Of a DNA stretch of 27,622 bases, positions 14,783 through 23,624 are shown in pieces. How positions within the stretch are numbered: position 1 is the stretch's first letter; every line of letters starts with the position of its first letter. The position numbers and the translations under genes were made by a program. Source of the stretch: IDS-8 sp050738315 (lineage in GTDB: Bacteria; Pseudomonadota; Gammaproteobacteria; Steroidobacterales; Woeseiaceae); the NCBI GenBank assembly GCA_050738315.1, contig JBOHZD010000211.1, positions 1 to 27,622 of the forward strand, in the 5' to 3' direction. The notes beneath the pieces were generated by a model. The model was not told the DNA's origin and searched no databases. It was given only the letters and a program-made list of their open reading frames with translations.

Positions 14783-16321
14783 ATGGTCAGCCGCTCCGAC
14801 ATCGTTTTCGAAACCGGCACGGTCACCCTCCCGGAGACGCAGCAACTCGTGGAACTCGAAGCACGGCCGTTGCCGTTTTCGTTCGCCAAGCGCCATGGTG
14901 TGCTGATCCGGGAGATCCGGGACGGCGCGGCCGATACCGTCTATCGCACGGGCGCATCTCCCTTGAGCCTGGCCGAGACCCGCCGGTTTGCCGGCGTGCC
15001 GCTCCGGCTGACCCGGGTCACGCCGGCGGCTTTCGACGCGATGCTGCAGCAAACCTACGAACAGGGCAGCCACAAGGCCATGCAGATGGTGGGCGACCTC
15101 GACGAGCAGACGGATCTGCTGCAGGTGGCACAGGAACTGCCGGAACCGTCGGATCTGCTCGAGAGTGACGACGATGCGCCGATCATTCGTTTCATCAATG
15201 CCGTGCTCACCGAGGCCATCAAGGACAATGCGTCGGATGTGCACATCGAACCTTACGAAAACCGCCTGAACGTGCGCTTTCGTATTGACGGTGTCCTGCA
15301 GGAAATCCTGCAGACGCGACGCGCGCTGGCCCCGCTCGTGGTATCGCGCATCAAGGTCATGTCAAAACTGGATATCGCGGAAAAGCGTTTGCCGCAGGAC
15401 GGCCGGATTTCGCTACGAATAGCCGGCCGCGCGGTCGACGTACGCGTTTCGACGATGCCCTCGGGACATGGCGAGCGCGTCGTGTTGCGATTGCTCGACA
15501 AGCAGGCCGGACGTCTGGACCTGACCTCGCTCGGCATGGACGACGGGTCCCTGGCCGTCATGGACGACCTGATTCACAAGCCGCACGGAATCATTCTCGT
15601 CACCGGTCCCACCGGTTCCGGAAAAACGACGACTTTGTATGCGGCGCTCGAACGCATCAATGACAACAGCCGCAACATCATGACTGTGGAAGACCCGATC
15701 GAGTATTTCATCGACGGCATCGGACAGACCCAGGTCAACACCAAGGTCGAGATGACCTTCGCGCGGGGGCTGCGGGCGATTCTGCGGCAGGATCCCGACG
15801 TCGTGATGGTCGGCGAAATACGGGATCTGGAAACGGCGCAGATCGCGGTACAGGCGAGCCTCACGGGACACCTGGTGTTGTCCACTTTGCACACGAATAC
15901 TGCAGCCGGCGCCATCACGAGGCTCAGGGACATGGGCGTGGAACCGTTTCTGCTGTCGTCCAGCCTGATCGGCGTGCTGGCACAGCGGCTGGTCAGAGTG
16001 CTGGACGACGACACCAAGGTCGCTTACACGGCACGGGACTATGAATGCCGCACGCTCAACCTCGATCCCCAGGATGATCCACCCATGCTGTATCGCCCGG
16101 GAACCGAAGACGGCAGCGGTTATCGCGGACGCACCGGTATCTACGAGTTGATCGCAGTTGACGATGCCATGCGGACGATGATTCATGACGGCGTGAGCGA
16201 ACAGAAGTTCGAACGGTATGCACGGACGCTCAGTCCCGGTATTCGCGACGACGGACGCCGCCGGGTCCTTGCCGGGAGCACGACACTCGAGGAAGTACTC
16301 AGGGTTACACGGGCCGACTAG
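14783..16321 (+). CDS. gspE: Type II secretion system ATPase GspE
   Basis: From ATG 14783 the product is 512 aa, the usual GspE size. It has an N1E domain (LPFSFAKRHGVLI), an N2E region, then the ATPase with Walker A GPTGSGKTT at about 275-283, Asp box NIMTVEDPIEY, Walker B DPDVVMVGEIRD and His box LVLSTLHTNTA. This cytoplasmic ATPase powers pseudopilus growth with GspF and GspL. The C-terminal zinc-binding subdomain, which carries two CxxC pairs in Vibrio EpsE, is present by length (before YRGRTGIYEL) but has only one cysteine (residue 422, DYECRT), so no tetracysteine zinc site can form. The frame is open further upstream inside gspD, but that stretch does not look like GspE. ATG 14741 is a lesser alternative start. 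Confidence 0.95.
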   Translation: MVSRSDIVFETGTVTLPETQQLVELEARPLPFSFAKRHGVLIREIRDGAADTVYRTGASPLSLAETRRFAGVPLRLTRVTPAAFDAMLQQTYEQGSHKAMQMVGDLDEQTDLLQVAQELPEPSDLLESDDDAPIIRFINAVLTEAIKDNASDVHIEPYENRLNVRFRIDGVLQEILQTRRALAPLVVSRIKVMSKLDIAEKRLPQDGRISLRIAGRAVDVRVSTMPSGHGERVVLRLLDKQAGRLDLTSLGMDDGSLAVMDDLIHKPHGIILVTGPTGSGKTTTLYAALERINDNSRNIMTVEDPIEYFIDGIGQTQVNTKVEMTFARGLRAILRQDPDVVMVGEIRDLETAQIAVQASLTGHLVLSTLHTNTAAGAITRLRDMGVEPFLLSSSLIGVLAQRLVRVLDDDTKVAYTARDYECRTLNLDPQDDPPMLYRPGTEDGSGYRGRTGIYELIAVDDAMRTMIHDGVSEQKFERYARTLSPGIRDDGRRRVLAGSTTLEEVLRVTRAD

Positions 16322-16343
16322 TCGTGACGACTGCGGACTGACC

Positions 16344-17558
16344 ATGGGCGCATTTGAGTTCGTCGCACTCGACAAGGCGGGCAAGGAATCCAGGGGTCTG
16401 CTCGAAGGCGACACGCCGAAACACGTACGGCAGATTCTTCGGGAACGCGAGCTCCTGCCGGTCAAGGTCACGGAAGTCGCAAGGCGGGACTCGCAGCGCA
16501 AGACGAGCATCACGCTACGGCGCGGCCTCTCCGCCAGTGAACTGGCCCTCGTCACCAGGCAACTGGCGACCCTGTCGCAGGCGGGCCTGCCGCTGGAAGA
16601 AGCGCTGCTCGCTGTCAGCCAGCAAAACGAAAACCCGCGTGCCCAGAGTATTCTCCTTGGCGTTCGCGCTCGGGTCATGGAAGGCCACGCCCTCGCGGAC
16701 GGCCTGAGGGATTTTCCGCATGCCTTTCCCGATCTGTATCAGGCAACGGTTGCGGCCGGCGAGCAATCCGGCCATCTGGACGCCGTGCTGGAACGCCTCG
16801 CGGAGTTCACCGAATCACGCCAGGCGCTGCAGCAACAGGTGAAAAATGCACTGATCTATCCAATCGCGCTGGTCGTGACGGCTGTCGGCATCATCGGCTT
16901 CATGCTCGCATACGTGGTGCCGAAGGTCGTCACGATATTCGAGAACTACGACAAGCAGCTGCCGATTTTGACGCGCATGATGCTCTGGGCCAGCGATTTT
17001 CTACGTGATTACTGGCTCTTGCTGGTTGCGATCGTTGTCGCAGTGGCATTCGGCATCAGGCACCTTCTGAAGAAGGAAGGGCCGAAACGTCGATATCATC
17101 GACTGCTTTTGCGGCTGCCGATCATCAGCCGCCTCGCTCGCGGTATCAACACGGCACGCTTCACGCAGACTCTCAGTATCCTGGCGGGCAGTGGCGTGCC
17201 CATACTCGAAGCATTGAAGATTGCGGCGCAGGTTATCGTCAATGTGCCCATGCGCGAGGCGGTCGAAGAGGCCTCATTGCGTGTGCGGGAAGGCGCGATG
17301 ATCAGCAAATCTCTCGAAACGAGCAAGCTGTTTCCGCCAATGACCACACACCTGATAGCCAGCGGAGAAGCCAGCGGACGCCTGGAGGAAATGCTGCGGC
17401 GTGCCGCGATCAACCAGGAACGGGAAGTGGACGGATTGATTGCGACCCTGCTCGGAGTCATGCAACCACTGCTTGTCATCGTGATGGCCGCGATCGTGTT
17501 GCTGGTGGTCCTCGCAATTCTCCTGCCGATCTTCGAACTCAACACGCTCATCCACTGA
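16344..17558 (+). CDS. gspF: Type II secretion system inner-membrane protein GspF
   Basis: The 404-aa polytopic platform protein has two homologous T2SSF domains (about 70-195 and 273-398). Each begins with the family pattern (ALVTRQLATLSQAGLPLEEAL; ARFTQTLSILAGSGVPILEAL), and three membrane helices lie at about 172-194, 222-240 and 376-398. A short N-terminal domain (MGAFEFVALDKAGKESRG) matches the family start, which sets ATG 16344 as the start, 22 bp after gspE. GspF connects the GspE ATPase to the pseudopilus. It is the last gsp gene here; no gspG-M follows within the next several kilobases. Confidence 0.95.
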   Translation: MGAFEFVALDKAGKESRGLLEGDTPKHVRQILRERELLPVKVTEVARRDSQRKTSITLRRGLSASELALVTRQLATLSQAGLPLEEALLAVSQQNENPRAQSILLGVRARVMEGHALADGLRDFPHAFPDLYQATVAAGEQSGHLDAVLERLAEFTESRQALQQQVKNALIYPIALVVTAVGIIGFMLAYVVPKVVTIFENYDKQLPILTRMMLWASDFLRDYWLLLVAIVVAVAFGIRHLLKKEGPKRRYHRLLLRLPIISRLARGINTARFTQTLSILAGSGVPILEALKIAAQVIVNVPMREAVEEASLRVREGAMISKSLETSKLFPPMTTHLIASGEASGRLEEMLRRAAINQEREVDGLIATLLGVMQPLLVIVMAAIVLLVVLAILLPIFELNTLIH

Positions 17559-17622
17559 GTTTGTCCACACCCTTTGGTTTTTTCTGCCTTTTCAGGTGAG
17601 CGCAAAACTGTCGACAACTCTG

Positions 17623-17651
17623 TTGCACCGCCTCTTTTTTCGCGGTATACA
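17623..17651 (+). promoter_or_regulatory. Sigma70-like promoter upstream of the acidic protein gene
   Basis: TTGCAC (17623-17628), an exact 17-bp spacer and TATACA (17646-17651) lie about 80 bp before ATG 17733. This suggests the acidic protein is transcribed separately from the gsp operon. A GCGCAA/TTGCGC stem (17653-17675) falls in the predicted leader. Confidence 0.5.
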
Positions 17652-17732
17652 GGCGCAATCAGGTTCCGGTTGCGCTTCGCGAAGGGCCTTTTGAAAGACT
17701 TCTATTGAAACCGGTCTGCGAACGAGGCTTGT

Positions 17733-18050
17733 ATGCAGAAGGAAGCTGGTGATCCGGAAATAGTGGGTGACGACGAAGAAGTCACCGAAGACGACGATGT
17801 CGAATTGGACGAAGAGGTCGACGCGGAAGACACCGTCGTTTTTTCGACCTCCAAGGGCTCCGACAATATCGGGGATGTATCGGTCGAGATCAATGTCGAG
17901 GAACTGATTGCCGAATTCGAATCAAACGGGAATTCCGATGCCGCGCGCAAAAAGGAAATTCGTCGCAGGCTGGAGGAAATTCGTGAACAGAGGGAAGTAA
18001 TGAAGGACCTGGAGGATACGTACTCCTTCGATCCCAATGAAGATGACTGA
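17733..18050 (+). CDS. Small highly acidic protein of unknown function
   Basis: A 105-aa protein with 18 Asp/Glu among its first 33 residues, a middle hydrophobic-patterned stretch (DVSVEINVEELIAEFE), and a charged helix with alternating basic and acidic residues (ARKKEIRRRLEEIREQREVMKDLED, about 70-94). It has no signal peptide or membrane helix. GAGG at 17724-17727, 5 nt upstream, supports the start. The acidic head plus short charged tail recalls small PA3496-like proteins of gammaproteobacteria, but that resemblance is weak and no function is assigned. It follows gspF after 174 bp with its own likely promoter and converges on dnaE2, 36 bp away. Confidence 0.75.
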   Translation: MQKEAGDPEIVGDDEEVTEDDDVELDEEVDAEDTVVFSTSKGSDNIGDVSVEINVEELIAEFESNGNSDAARKKEIRRRLEEIREQREVMKDLEDTYSFDPNEDD

Positions 18051-18086
18051 GTTGTGGGGACAGATGCAGAATTTGCCGACGGACGG

Positions 18087-21000
18087 CTAACGAAAATTCC
18101 GCGAAGACACCTGCAGCTCACCCAGTAGCGCCGTGTGATCGATCATTTTCCTGACGATCACGTGTATCACCTTCCCTTCGATCTGCAGTTCTCCGTCAAT
18201 CCCCATCAGGCGCGCGTGCAGGAGCACGTCCCGTTGCTCCTCGGCAATCTTTTTCCACGCGATCAGATTGATATGCCCCGTTTCGTCCTCCAGGGTCACG
18301 AAGGTGACGCCACTCGCCGTTCCCGGACGCTGCTTGGTGATGACGAGGCCTGCCACGCGAACCTTTCGTCCTGACGGGAGAGCGGGCAATTGCGCGGCGG
18401 CAAGGTAGCGATAACGATCCAGCCGGGCGCGCAGAAGCTCGATCGGATGTCGTTCGAGGGACAGCCCGAGGCTCTTGTAATCGGCAACGATATTCTGACC
18501 TTCAGTGGGGCTCCGGAGCATCGGCGTCGCCTCGTACTGCTCCATCGAGGTGAAAAGTGCGGTCGGCTTTTCCGTGCCGGCCACGGTCCAGCGTACCTTG
18601 TGACGATGTCCGTCCAGCGATTTCATGGCGCCGGCAGCGGCGAGCGCGCTTAAGTCCTTACGATTGAGTTCGCACTGTTCGAGCAACTCCTGAATGCTGC
18701 GGTAGCCGCAGTCTGGACGACACTCGACAATGCGCCGGCCGGCGGGGTCGGAGAGTCCCTTGACCATGCGAAATCCCAGTCGCAGTGTCGGCTTGCCGCG
18801 GGCTCCGCGCTCCAGGCTGCAGTCCCAGTCGCTGCGATTCACGTCCACGGGACGGACTTCGACCCCGTGGCGCCGTGCATCCTGTGTCAGCTGCGATGCG
18901 GAGTAAAATCCCATCGGCTGGCTGTTCAGAAGAGCGCACACGAACGCAGCCGGTTCATGATGTTTGAGCCAGCTGGAAACATAGACGAGTAACGCGAAGC
19001 TGGCCGAATGCGATTCGGGAAAGCCGTATTCGCCGAAGCCTTCGATCTGGTGGAAGATCTGTCGCGCAAACTCTTCTGAATAGCCGCGTTCGCGCATGCC
19101 CCGTATCAGTTTTTCCTCGAACGGTTCCAGGCCGCCACGGCGCTTCCAGGCAGCCATTGCCCGCCGCAGGCGGTCGGCTTCACCCGGCGTGAAGCCCGCC
19201 GCAACCACGGCGAGCTGCATCACCTGTTCCTGGAAGATGGGAACGCCCAGGGTGCGTTGCAGGACACCCCGGATTTCCGGACTCGGATACTCGACCGCTT
19301 CCTCGCCGTTTCGCCGGCGCAAATAGGGGTGCACCATATCGCCCTGTATCGGACCCGGGCGAATGATCGCCACCTCGACGACGAGATCGTAGTAACAGCG
19401 TGGTTTCAGCCGCGGCAGCATCGCCATTTGCGCGCGCGACTCGATCTGGAACACGCCCATCGTGTCGCCATCGCAGATCATGTCGTACACGTCCGGGTCT
19501 TCCGCGGGGACCGTCGCCAGCGTGTATTCCCGGCCACAGAATTTCCGGATCAGGTCGAAGCTCCGCCGGATGGCCGTCAGCATGCCAAGGCCCAGCACAT
19601 CGACCTTGAGCAGGCCCAGATCCTCGAGATCGTTTTTCTCCCACTGAATGACCGTGCGATCGTCCATTGCCGCATTTTCGACCGGCACGAGTTCGGCCAG
19701 CGGGCCGTTCGAAATCACGAAGCCGCCGACATGCTGCGACAGATGACGCGGAAAACCGACTAACTGCCGCACCAGCCAGAGCAGGCGTTTGATGCCCGGG
19801 CTGTCGGGATCCAGGCCCGCCTCGATGACGCGGCTCACATCCACTGACGAGCCATCCCACCACTGCATCGAGCGCGCGAGACGATCCGTCTGCAGACGGC
19901 TGAAGCCGAGCGCTTTGCCGACATCGCGCAGTGCGCTGCGCGGTTGATAGGTAATCACCGTCGCCGCCAGCGCCGCTCGCTCCCTGCCGTACTTCCTGTA
20001 GATGTATTGAATGACTTCTTCGCGGCGTTCGTGTTCGAAGTCGACGTCGATATCCGGCGGTTCGTTACGCTCCCTGGAAATGAAACGTTCGACCAGGGTG
20101 GCCATGCGCGAAGGATCCACTTCCGTAATGCCGAGACAGAAACACACCGCGGAATTGGCCGCGGAGCCGCGGCCCTGGCACAGAATGCCCTGACTGCGGG
20201 CATAGGCGACGATGTCGTACACCGTCAGAAAATAGGATTCGTAATCGAGACTGCGGATCAACGTGAGCTCATGCTCGATGAGCGCCGTGACTTTGTCGGG
20301 AACGCCGAGAGGCCAGCGCCAACGCATGCCCTCCTCGCTCAAGCGCCTGAGATAACTCGCCGGTGTCTCGCCCGCCGGCACCAGTTCATCAGGATAGGCG
20401 TAACGCAACTCATCCAGGGAAAAATCGATCGTCTCCGCGATGCGCACGGTTTGCTCGAGCAGGTCATCCGGATAGATCGTCGCGAGCACGTCCCGGGGAC
20501 GCAGATAACGTTCGCCGTTCGGATACAGCTTAAGGCCCGCCCGATCGAGGGTGACGCCTTCGCGCACCGCTGTCAGCGTGTCCTGCAATGCCCTGCGCCC
20601 GCGGCAATGCATGTGCACGTCTCCACTTGCGACGAGCGGCAGGTCAAGCGCGTACCCGAGTCTCCGCAGGCGATACAAGCGTTCGCGCAGCAGGCCGTCT
20701 GCGAGCAACTCCACGGCAATCCACAGTCGCCCGCGAAAAGCCTCCAGTATCCAGCGGTCCCTGTCATCGAGGACCAGCCGGTTGTCGGGACTCCAGAGTA
20801 ACAGGCAATCCGGGAGGCCGTCGTCGACGGCTCCGGCGTCCAGATGGTAACGGCCCTTTTCCGCGGCGCGCCTGCCTTTCGTGATGAGCCGGCACAACGA
20901 GGTATAGCCGCGGCAGTTCCTGGCCAGCGCCACCAGCTTGAGCCCGTCATCAAGCTTGAACTCCGCTCCGATGAGCAGTTTTTTGAGTCCGCAGTCTTTG

Positions 21001-21170
21001 GCTGCGATATGTGCGCGTACGATGCCCGACAGCGAACATTCATCGGTGACGGCCAGCGCTTCGTATCCGAGCTCGGCCGCCGTCATGACCAGCTCTTCGG
21101 GATGGGATGCGCCTCTCAGGAAAGTGAAGTTACTGAGCGCATGCAACTCGGCGTAGTGTGCCGCCATCAA
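18087..21170 (-). CDS. dnaE2: Error-prone DNA polymerase DnaE2
   Basis: The 1027-aa C-family DNA polymerase is the second, SOS-linked DnaE type. It starts with a PHP domain (YAELHALSNFTFLRGASHPEEL, with the second metal His replaced as is common in DnaE2). The palm contains the catalytic aspartates Asp373 and Asp375 (PPDIDVDFEH), followed by finger and helix-hairpin-helix regions and a C-terminal OB-fold (VRVAGLVITKQRPGTASGVTFVTLEDETG). It is shorter than replicative DnaE1 (about 1160 aa) and lacks the clamp- and tau-binding tail. With ImuA and ImuB it carries out translesion synthesis and induced mutagenesis. Its ATG overlaps the imuB stop (ATGA, 21167-21170), which implies coupling. Confidence 0.96.
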   Translation of the reverse strand: MMAAHYAELHALSNFTFLRGASHPEELVMTAAELGYEALAVTDECSLSGIVRAHIAAKDCGLKKLLIGAEFKLDDGLKLVALARNCRGYTSLCRLITKGRRAAEKGRYHLDAGAVDDGLPDCLLLWSPDNRLVLDDRDRWILEAFRGRLWIAVELLADGLLRERLYRLRRLGYALDLPLVASGDVHMHCRGRRALQDTLTAVREGVTLDRAGLKLYPNGERYLRPRDVLATIYPDDLLEQTVRIAETIDFSLDELRYAYPDELVPAGETPASYLRRLSEEGMRWRWPLGVPDKVTALIEHELTLIRSLDYESYFLTVYDIVAYARSQGILCQGRGSAANSAVCFCLGITEVDPSRMATLVERFISRERNEPPDIDVDFEHERREEVIQYIYRKYGRERAALAATVITYQPRSALRDVGKALGFSRLQTDRLARSMQWWDGSSVDVSRVIEAGLDPDSPGIKRLLWLVRQLVGFPRHLSQHVGGFVISNGPLAELVPVENAAMDDRTVIQWEKNDLEDLGLLKVDVLGLGMLTAIRRSFDLIRKFCGREYTLATVPAEDPDVYDMICDGDTMGVFQIESRAQMAMLPRLKPRCYYDLVVEVAIIRPGPIQGDMVHPYLRRRNGEEAVEYPSPEIRGVLQRTLGVPIFQEQVMQLAVVAAGFTPGEADRLRRAMAAWKRRGGLEPFEEKLIRGMRERGYSEEFARQIFHQIEGFGEYGFPESHSASFALLVYVSSWLKHHEPAAFVCALLNSQPMGFYSASQLTQDARRHGVEVRPVDVNRSDWDCSLERGARGKPTLRLGFRMVKGLSDPAGRRIVECRPDCGYRSIQELLEQCELNRKDLSALAAAGAMKSLDGHRHKVRWTVAGTEKPTALFTSMEQYEATPMLRSPTEGQNIVADYKSLGLSLERHPIELLRARLDRYRYLAAAQLPALPSGRKVRVAGLVITKQRPGTASGVTFVTLEDETGHINLIAWKKIAEEQRDVLLHARLMGIDGELQIEGKVIHVIVRKMIDHTALLGELQVSSRNFR

Positions 21171-22831
21171 CCGTAGATTCCGTGCAGATACCAGTCGGTC
21201 TTCCTGCCGCGGTTACGGTAGACCCATAGATGCACGCCGCCGGGATTGACGGCGACAAAATAATCCCTGGCAATTCCATTGCCGTCCCACCAGCCCGTCT
21301 CGAGGCGCTCCGGGCCGGCCAGCAGTTTCAGCGGACCTTGATACGATGGCTTGCCCGAGATTGTCGTCAGCGCCAGCGGTTCGGACAGCATCCACAATGG
21401 CCGCCGCAATAACAGGCTGTGGGTGCGTCTGACATCGGCCAGCCACTCCGGCGGACATTCGCAGGGATGATCAGGCACCGCCCGGCATTGCGGCACTTCA
21501 ATGCCTGCGACCTGCACCGTGCTCCACGCATAATGCGGACGATGTTCAGCGACCAGTGCAACACCGTGCATGGATGCATCGCCCACACGCGCACTCAGGC
21601 GCTCCATCAGCTGTGCGACAGGAACTCCTTGCCTGCCGGCCGCGCGATCGAAAGGCAAGGTATCCGTCGCTGCCAGCAGTGGCTCTCCACGCCCGCTCTG
21701 GAGGCGTATTGCAATGACCGGCGCAGGCAACGTCAGGCGCTCAAAGCGGATTTTCAGCAATTCGAACCAGCGTTCGACTTCACCCCCGGCCTCCCTGCGG
21801 CCGAGTGTCAGATGCGTCGCTTGCGTCCGCTGATGAAAGAAATCGAATCGCAACTGCTGTATCGCCAACTGCCGGCTCGTTAAAAATCGTTCGAGTGCCA
21901 CCAACAGTTGCCGGCAAGCCTTAAGCAGCCATTCGCTGTCGTGTTGCTCTTCATTGAGTTCCCATTCCTGGCAGAAACGTTCCGGTGCACGATAGCGGGT
22001 GCGCGGGTCGGGCAAACGGCCGAGCGCCCGGTCGAGTTGCAACAACCGGCCGGCGCCGAAACGCCGCACGAAACCCTCCCTCGGCAGGCGCAGACAATCG
22101 CCGATGCAGGTAATACCCATGCCGTTTAAGGATTCACGAACGGAGTCCGGCCATTCCAGGTAACGCAACGGCAACGGAGAGAGGGTCCCGGTCAGGTTTT
22201 TCGTGTCTTCGATACGGACATTCCGGCAGGCGCGGGCCAACCAGAGAGACGCAAGCGGCGTGGGTGCCAGTGCCATGGAAACCGCGTATCCGCGTTGCCC
22301 GAGACCGGTTTCAATCCGTTGCCACAACGTTTCCAGGCCGCCAAACAAACGCAGGCTGCCGGCAATCTCCAGGAGCAGTGCAGGCGGTTCGAGACTGACC
22401 GTCGCAGTAAAACGCTCTGCCCAGGCAGCCAGTTTTTTCAATATCCGTTCTTCCCGGGCCGGATGACGCGCTTCGAGTTCGAGTGTCGGCAGAAGCGCGA
22501 GCGCTGCATTGACGGACAGACCGGGCGTGATACCCCGGGCACGCGCGGGTTCATCGGCCAGAAGAATTCGCCGCTCACCTTGCCTGTCCTCGAATACGGC
22601 ACGCGCTTCGCTGCTGCCGTCGCGGAATGCCTCGAGTGGCAACAGCGGAAAATGAAGGCACAGCCACAAGCAGCGGGTGCGCGTGCGCTCCTCGAGTGTT
22701 GTCTCGATCTCGGGCCCCGGTTCGAGAATGAGTGCCTGTTGTACCGGTTTGGTTATGGACGATCGGGCATTTTTTCCGGGGGTCGGGGCGGCATCCCGCA
22801 ACATGGCGGGGGATTTGTCCGAGGGAACCAT
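21167..22831 (-). CDS. imuB: DNA polymerase Y-family protein ImuB
   Basis: The 554-aa protein is ImuB, a catalytically dead Y-family polymerase homologue that bridges DnaE2, ImuA and the beta clamp. The family start (LWLCLHFPLLPLEAF, about residue 54) shows no acidic residue where active Pol IV enzymes have the first metal aspartate. Little-finger and C-terminal segments end in the typical RGRKTDWYLHGIYG. About 50 residues precede the conserved start, so the protein either has an N-terminal extension (Arg/Pro/Thr-rich, unstructured) or begins further in; the only in-frame Met in that stretch after the first is at residue 10. The gap to imuA is 15 bp, and the stop overlaps dnaE2. Confidence 0.93.
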   Translation of the reverse strand: MVPSDKSPAMLRDAAPTPGKNARSSITKPVQQALILEPGPEIETTLEERTRTRCLWLCLHFPLLPLEAFRDGSSEARAVFEDRQGERRILLADEPARARGITPGLSVNAALALLPTLELEARHPAREERILKKLAAWAERFTATVSLEPPALLLEIAGSLRLFGGLETLWQRIETGLGQRGYAVSMALAPTPLASLWLARACRNVRIEDTKNLTGTLSPLPLRYLEWPDSVRESLNGMGITCIGDCLRLPREGFVRRFGAGRLLQLDRALGRLPDPRTRYRAPERFCQEWELNEEQHDSEWLLKACRQLLVALERFLTSRQLAIQQLRFDFFHQRTQATHLTLGRREAGGEVERWFELLKIRFERLTLPAPVIAIRLQSGRGEPLLAATDTLPFDRAAGRQGVPVAQLMERLSARVGDASMHGVALVAEHRPHYAWSTVQVAGIEVPQCRAVPDHPCECPPEWLADVRRTHSLLLRRPLWMLSEPLALTTISGKPSYQGPLKLLAGPERLETGWWDGNGIARDYFVAVNPGGVHLWVYRNRGRKTDWYLHGIYG

Positions 22832-22846
22832 GATCCGGGATTGAGG

Positions 22847-23566
22847 CTAATCTGCACGGCCTCTTTGCGGAGCCTGGATGGACGAGGGATTCGCCTGCCA
22901 TCCCGTGACGTTCTCTACCCGGGTCGGCGGACCGCCACGGCTTTTCAGGATAATGACATCCGTTCCCTGTTCGCCTTTCGCAAGTTCAAGACGCAATGCG
23001 GCCGCGGATACTTCGGACCGCACTTTTCCGTCACGAAAAGCGATGGCCCAACTCTGTCCTTTTTCAGCAGCTAGTTGCAGACGCCGGCTCGCAGTGTCGT
23101 CCATCCTGTGATCCAGCGCATCCGGCCATAAAAGGACGGCCGCGCAATTCCCGGATGACAGCGCTTCTCCGGCCGCCCACAATGTGTCCGTCCCTCGCCT
23201 GGGATGCACGACCAGCATGCGGGAAAGTTCGATGCCCCACTGCAAAAGCGCCGGCGGATAAGGTTGAAAAGGCGGTGCAATCCAGGCGATCCAGCCGGCC
23301 TCTCGCGTCTCGACGGCGTTGCCGGGCGAACCGTTGCCTGCCTGGCTCAAGCGTGCCAGCGCCGGCATCAGCAACTGGAGTTCTCCCATGCCATGATGTT
23401 CGAGCAGAATTTCCGTCAGTGCATGCCTGGGCCAGCCGCCCCCGGGCAAATGTCGATCGAGTGTCGAATAGCCGCTGGCGAGACCTGGCACACCCGATAC
23501 GGCCGCCCGGCTTCTCCCCCGCCACACGCGCGGGTTCTTGAGCAGATTCTCGAGTGCGTCATTCAT
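22847..23566 (-). CDS. imuA: Translesion synthesis-associated protein ImuA
   Basis: The 239-aa protein is the RecA/SulA-like ImuA partner of ImuB and DnaE2. Recognisable parts are the family opening (ALENLLKNPRVWRGR), GYSTLDRHLPGGGWPRHALTEILLEHHGMGELQLL (about 32-67), where RecA would have its P-loop but no GxxxxGKT is present, and VVHPRRGTDTLWAAGEALSSG. It is thought to regulate the mutasome and to interact with RecA. It lies 58 bp after lexA and 15 bp before imuB. No LexA box is found in the lexA-imuA gap, so it is probably transcribed from the lexA promoter. Confidence 0.92.
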   Translation of the reverse strand: MNDALENLLKNPRVWRGRSRAAVSGVPGLASGYSTLDRHLPGGGWPRHALTEILLEHHGMGELQLLMPALARLSQAGNGSPGNAVETREAGWIAWIAPPFQPYPPALLQWGIELSRMLVVHPRRGTDTLWAAGEALSSGNCAAVLLWPDALDHRMDDTASRRLQLAAEKGQSWAIAFRDGKVRSEVSAAALRLELAKGEQGTDVIILKSRGGPPTRVENVTGWQANPSSIQAPQRGRAD

Positions 23567-23624
23567 CGGCGATCGTGATACCGGTTGCCTGCAAGGGCTT
23601 CTTCTTTGTGAAGGGTTTCGGCAG

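Noticed and set aside
22295..23074. 259-codon plus-strand open frame
   Set aside because: Antisense to imuB and imuA; composition is arginine- and cysteine-rich nonsense.
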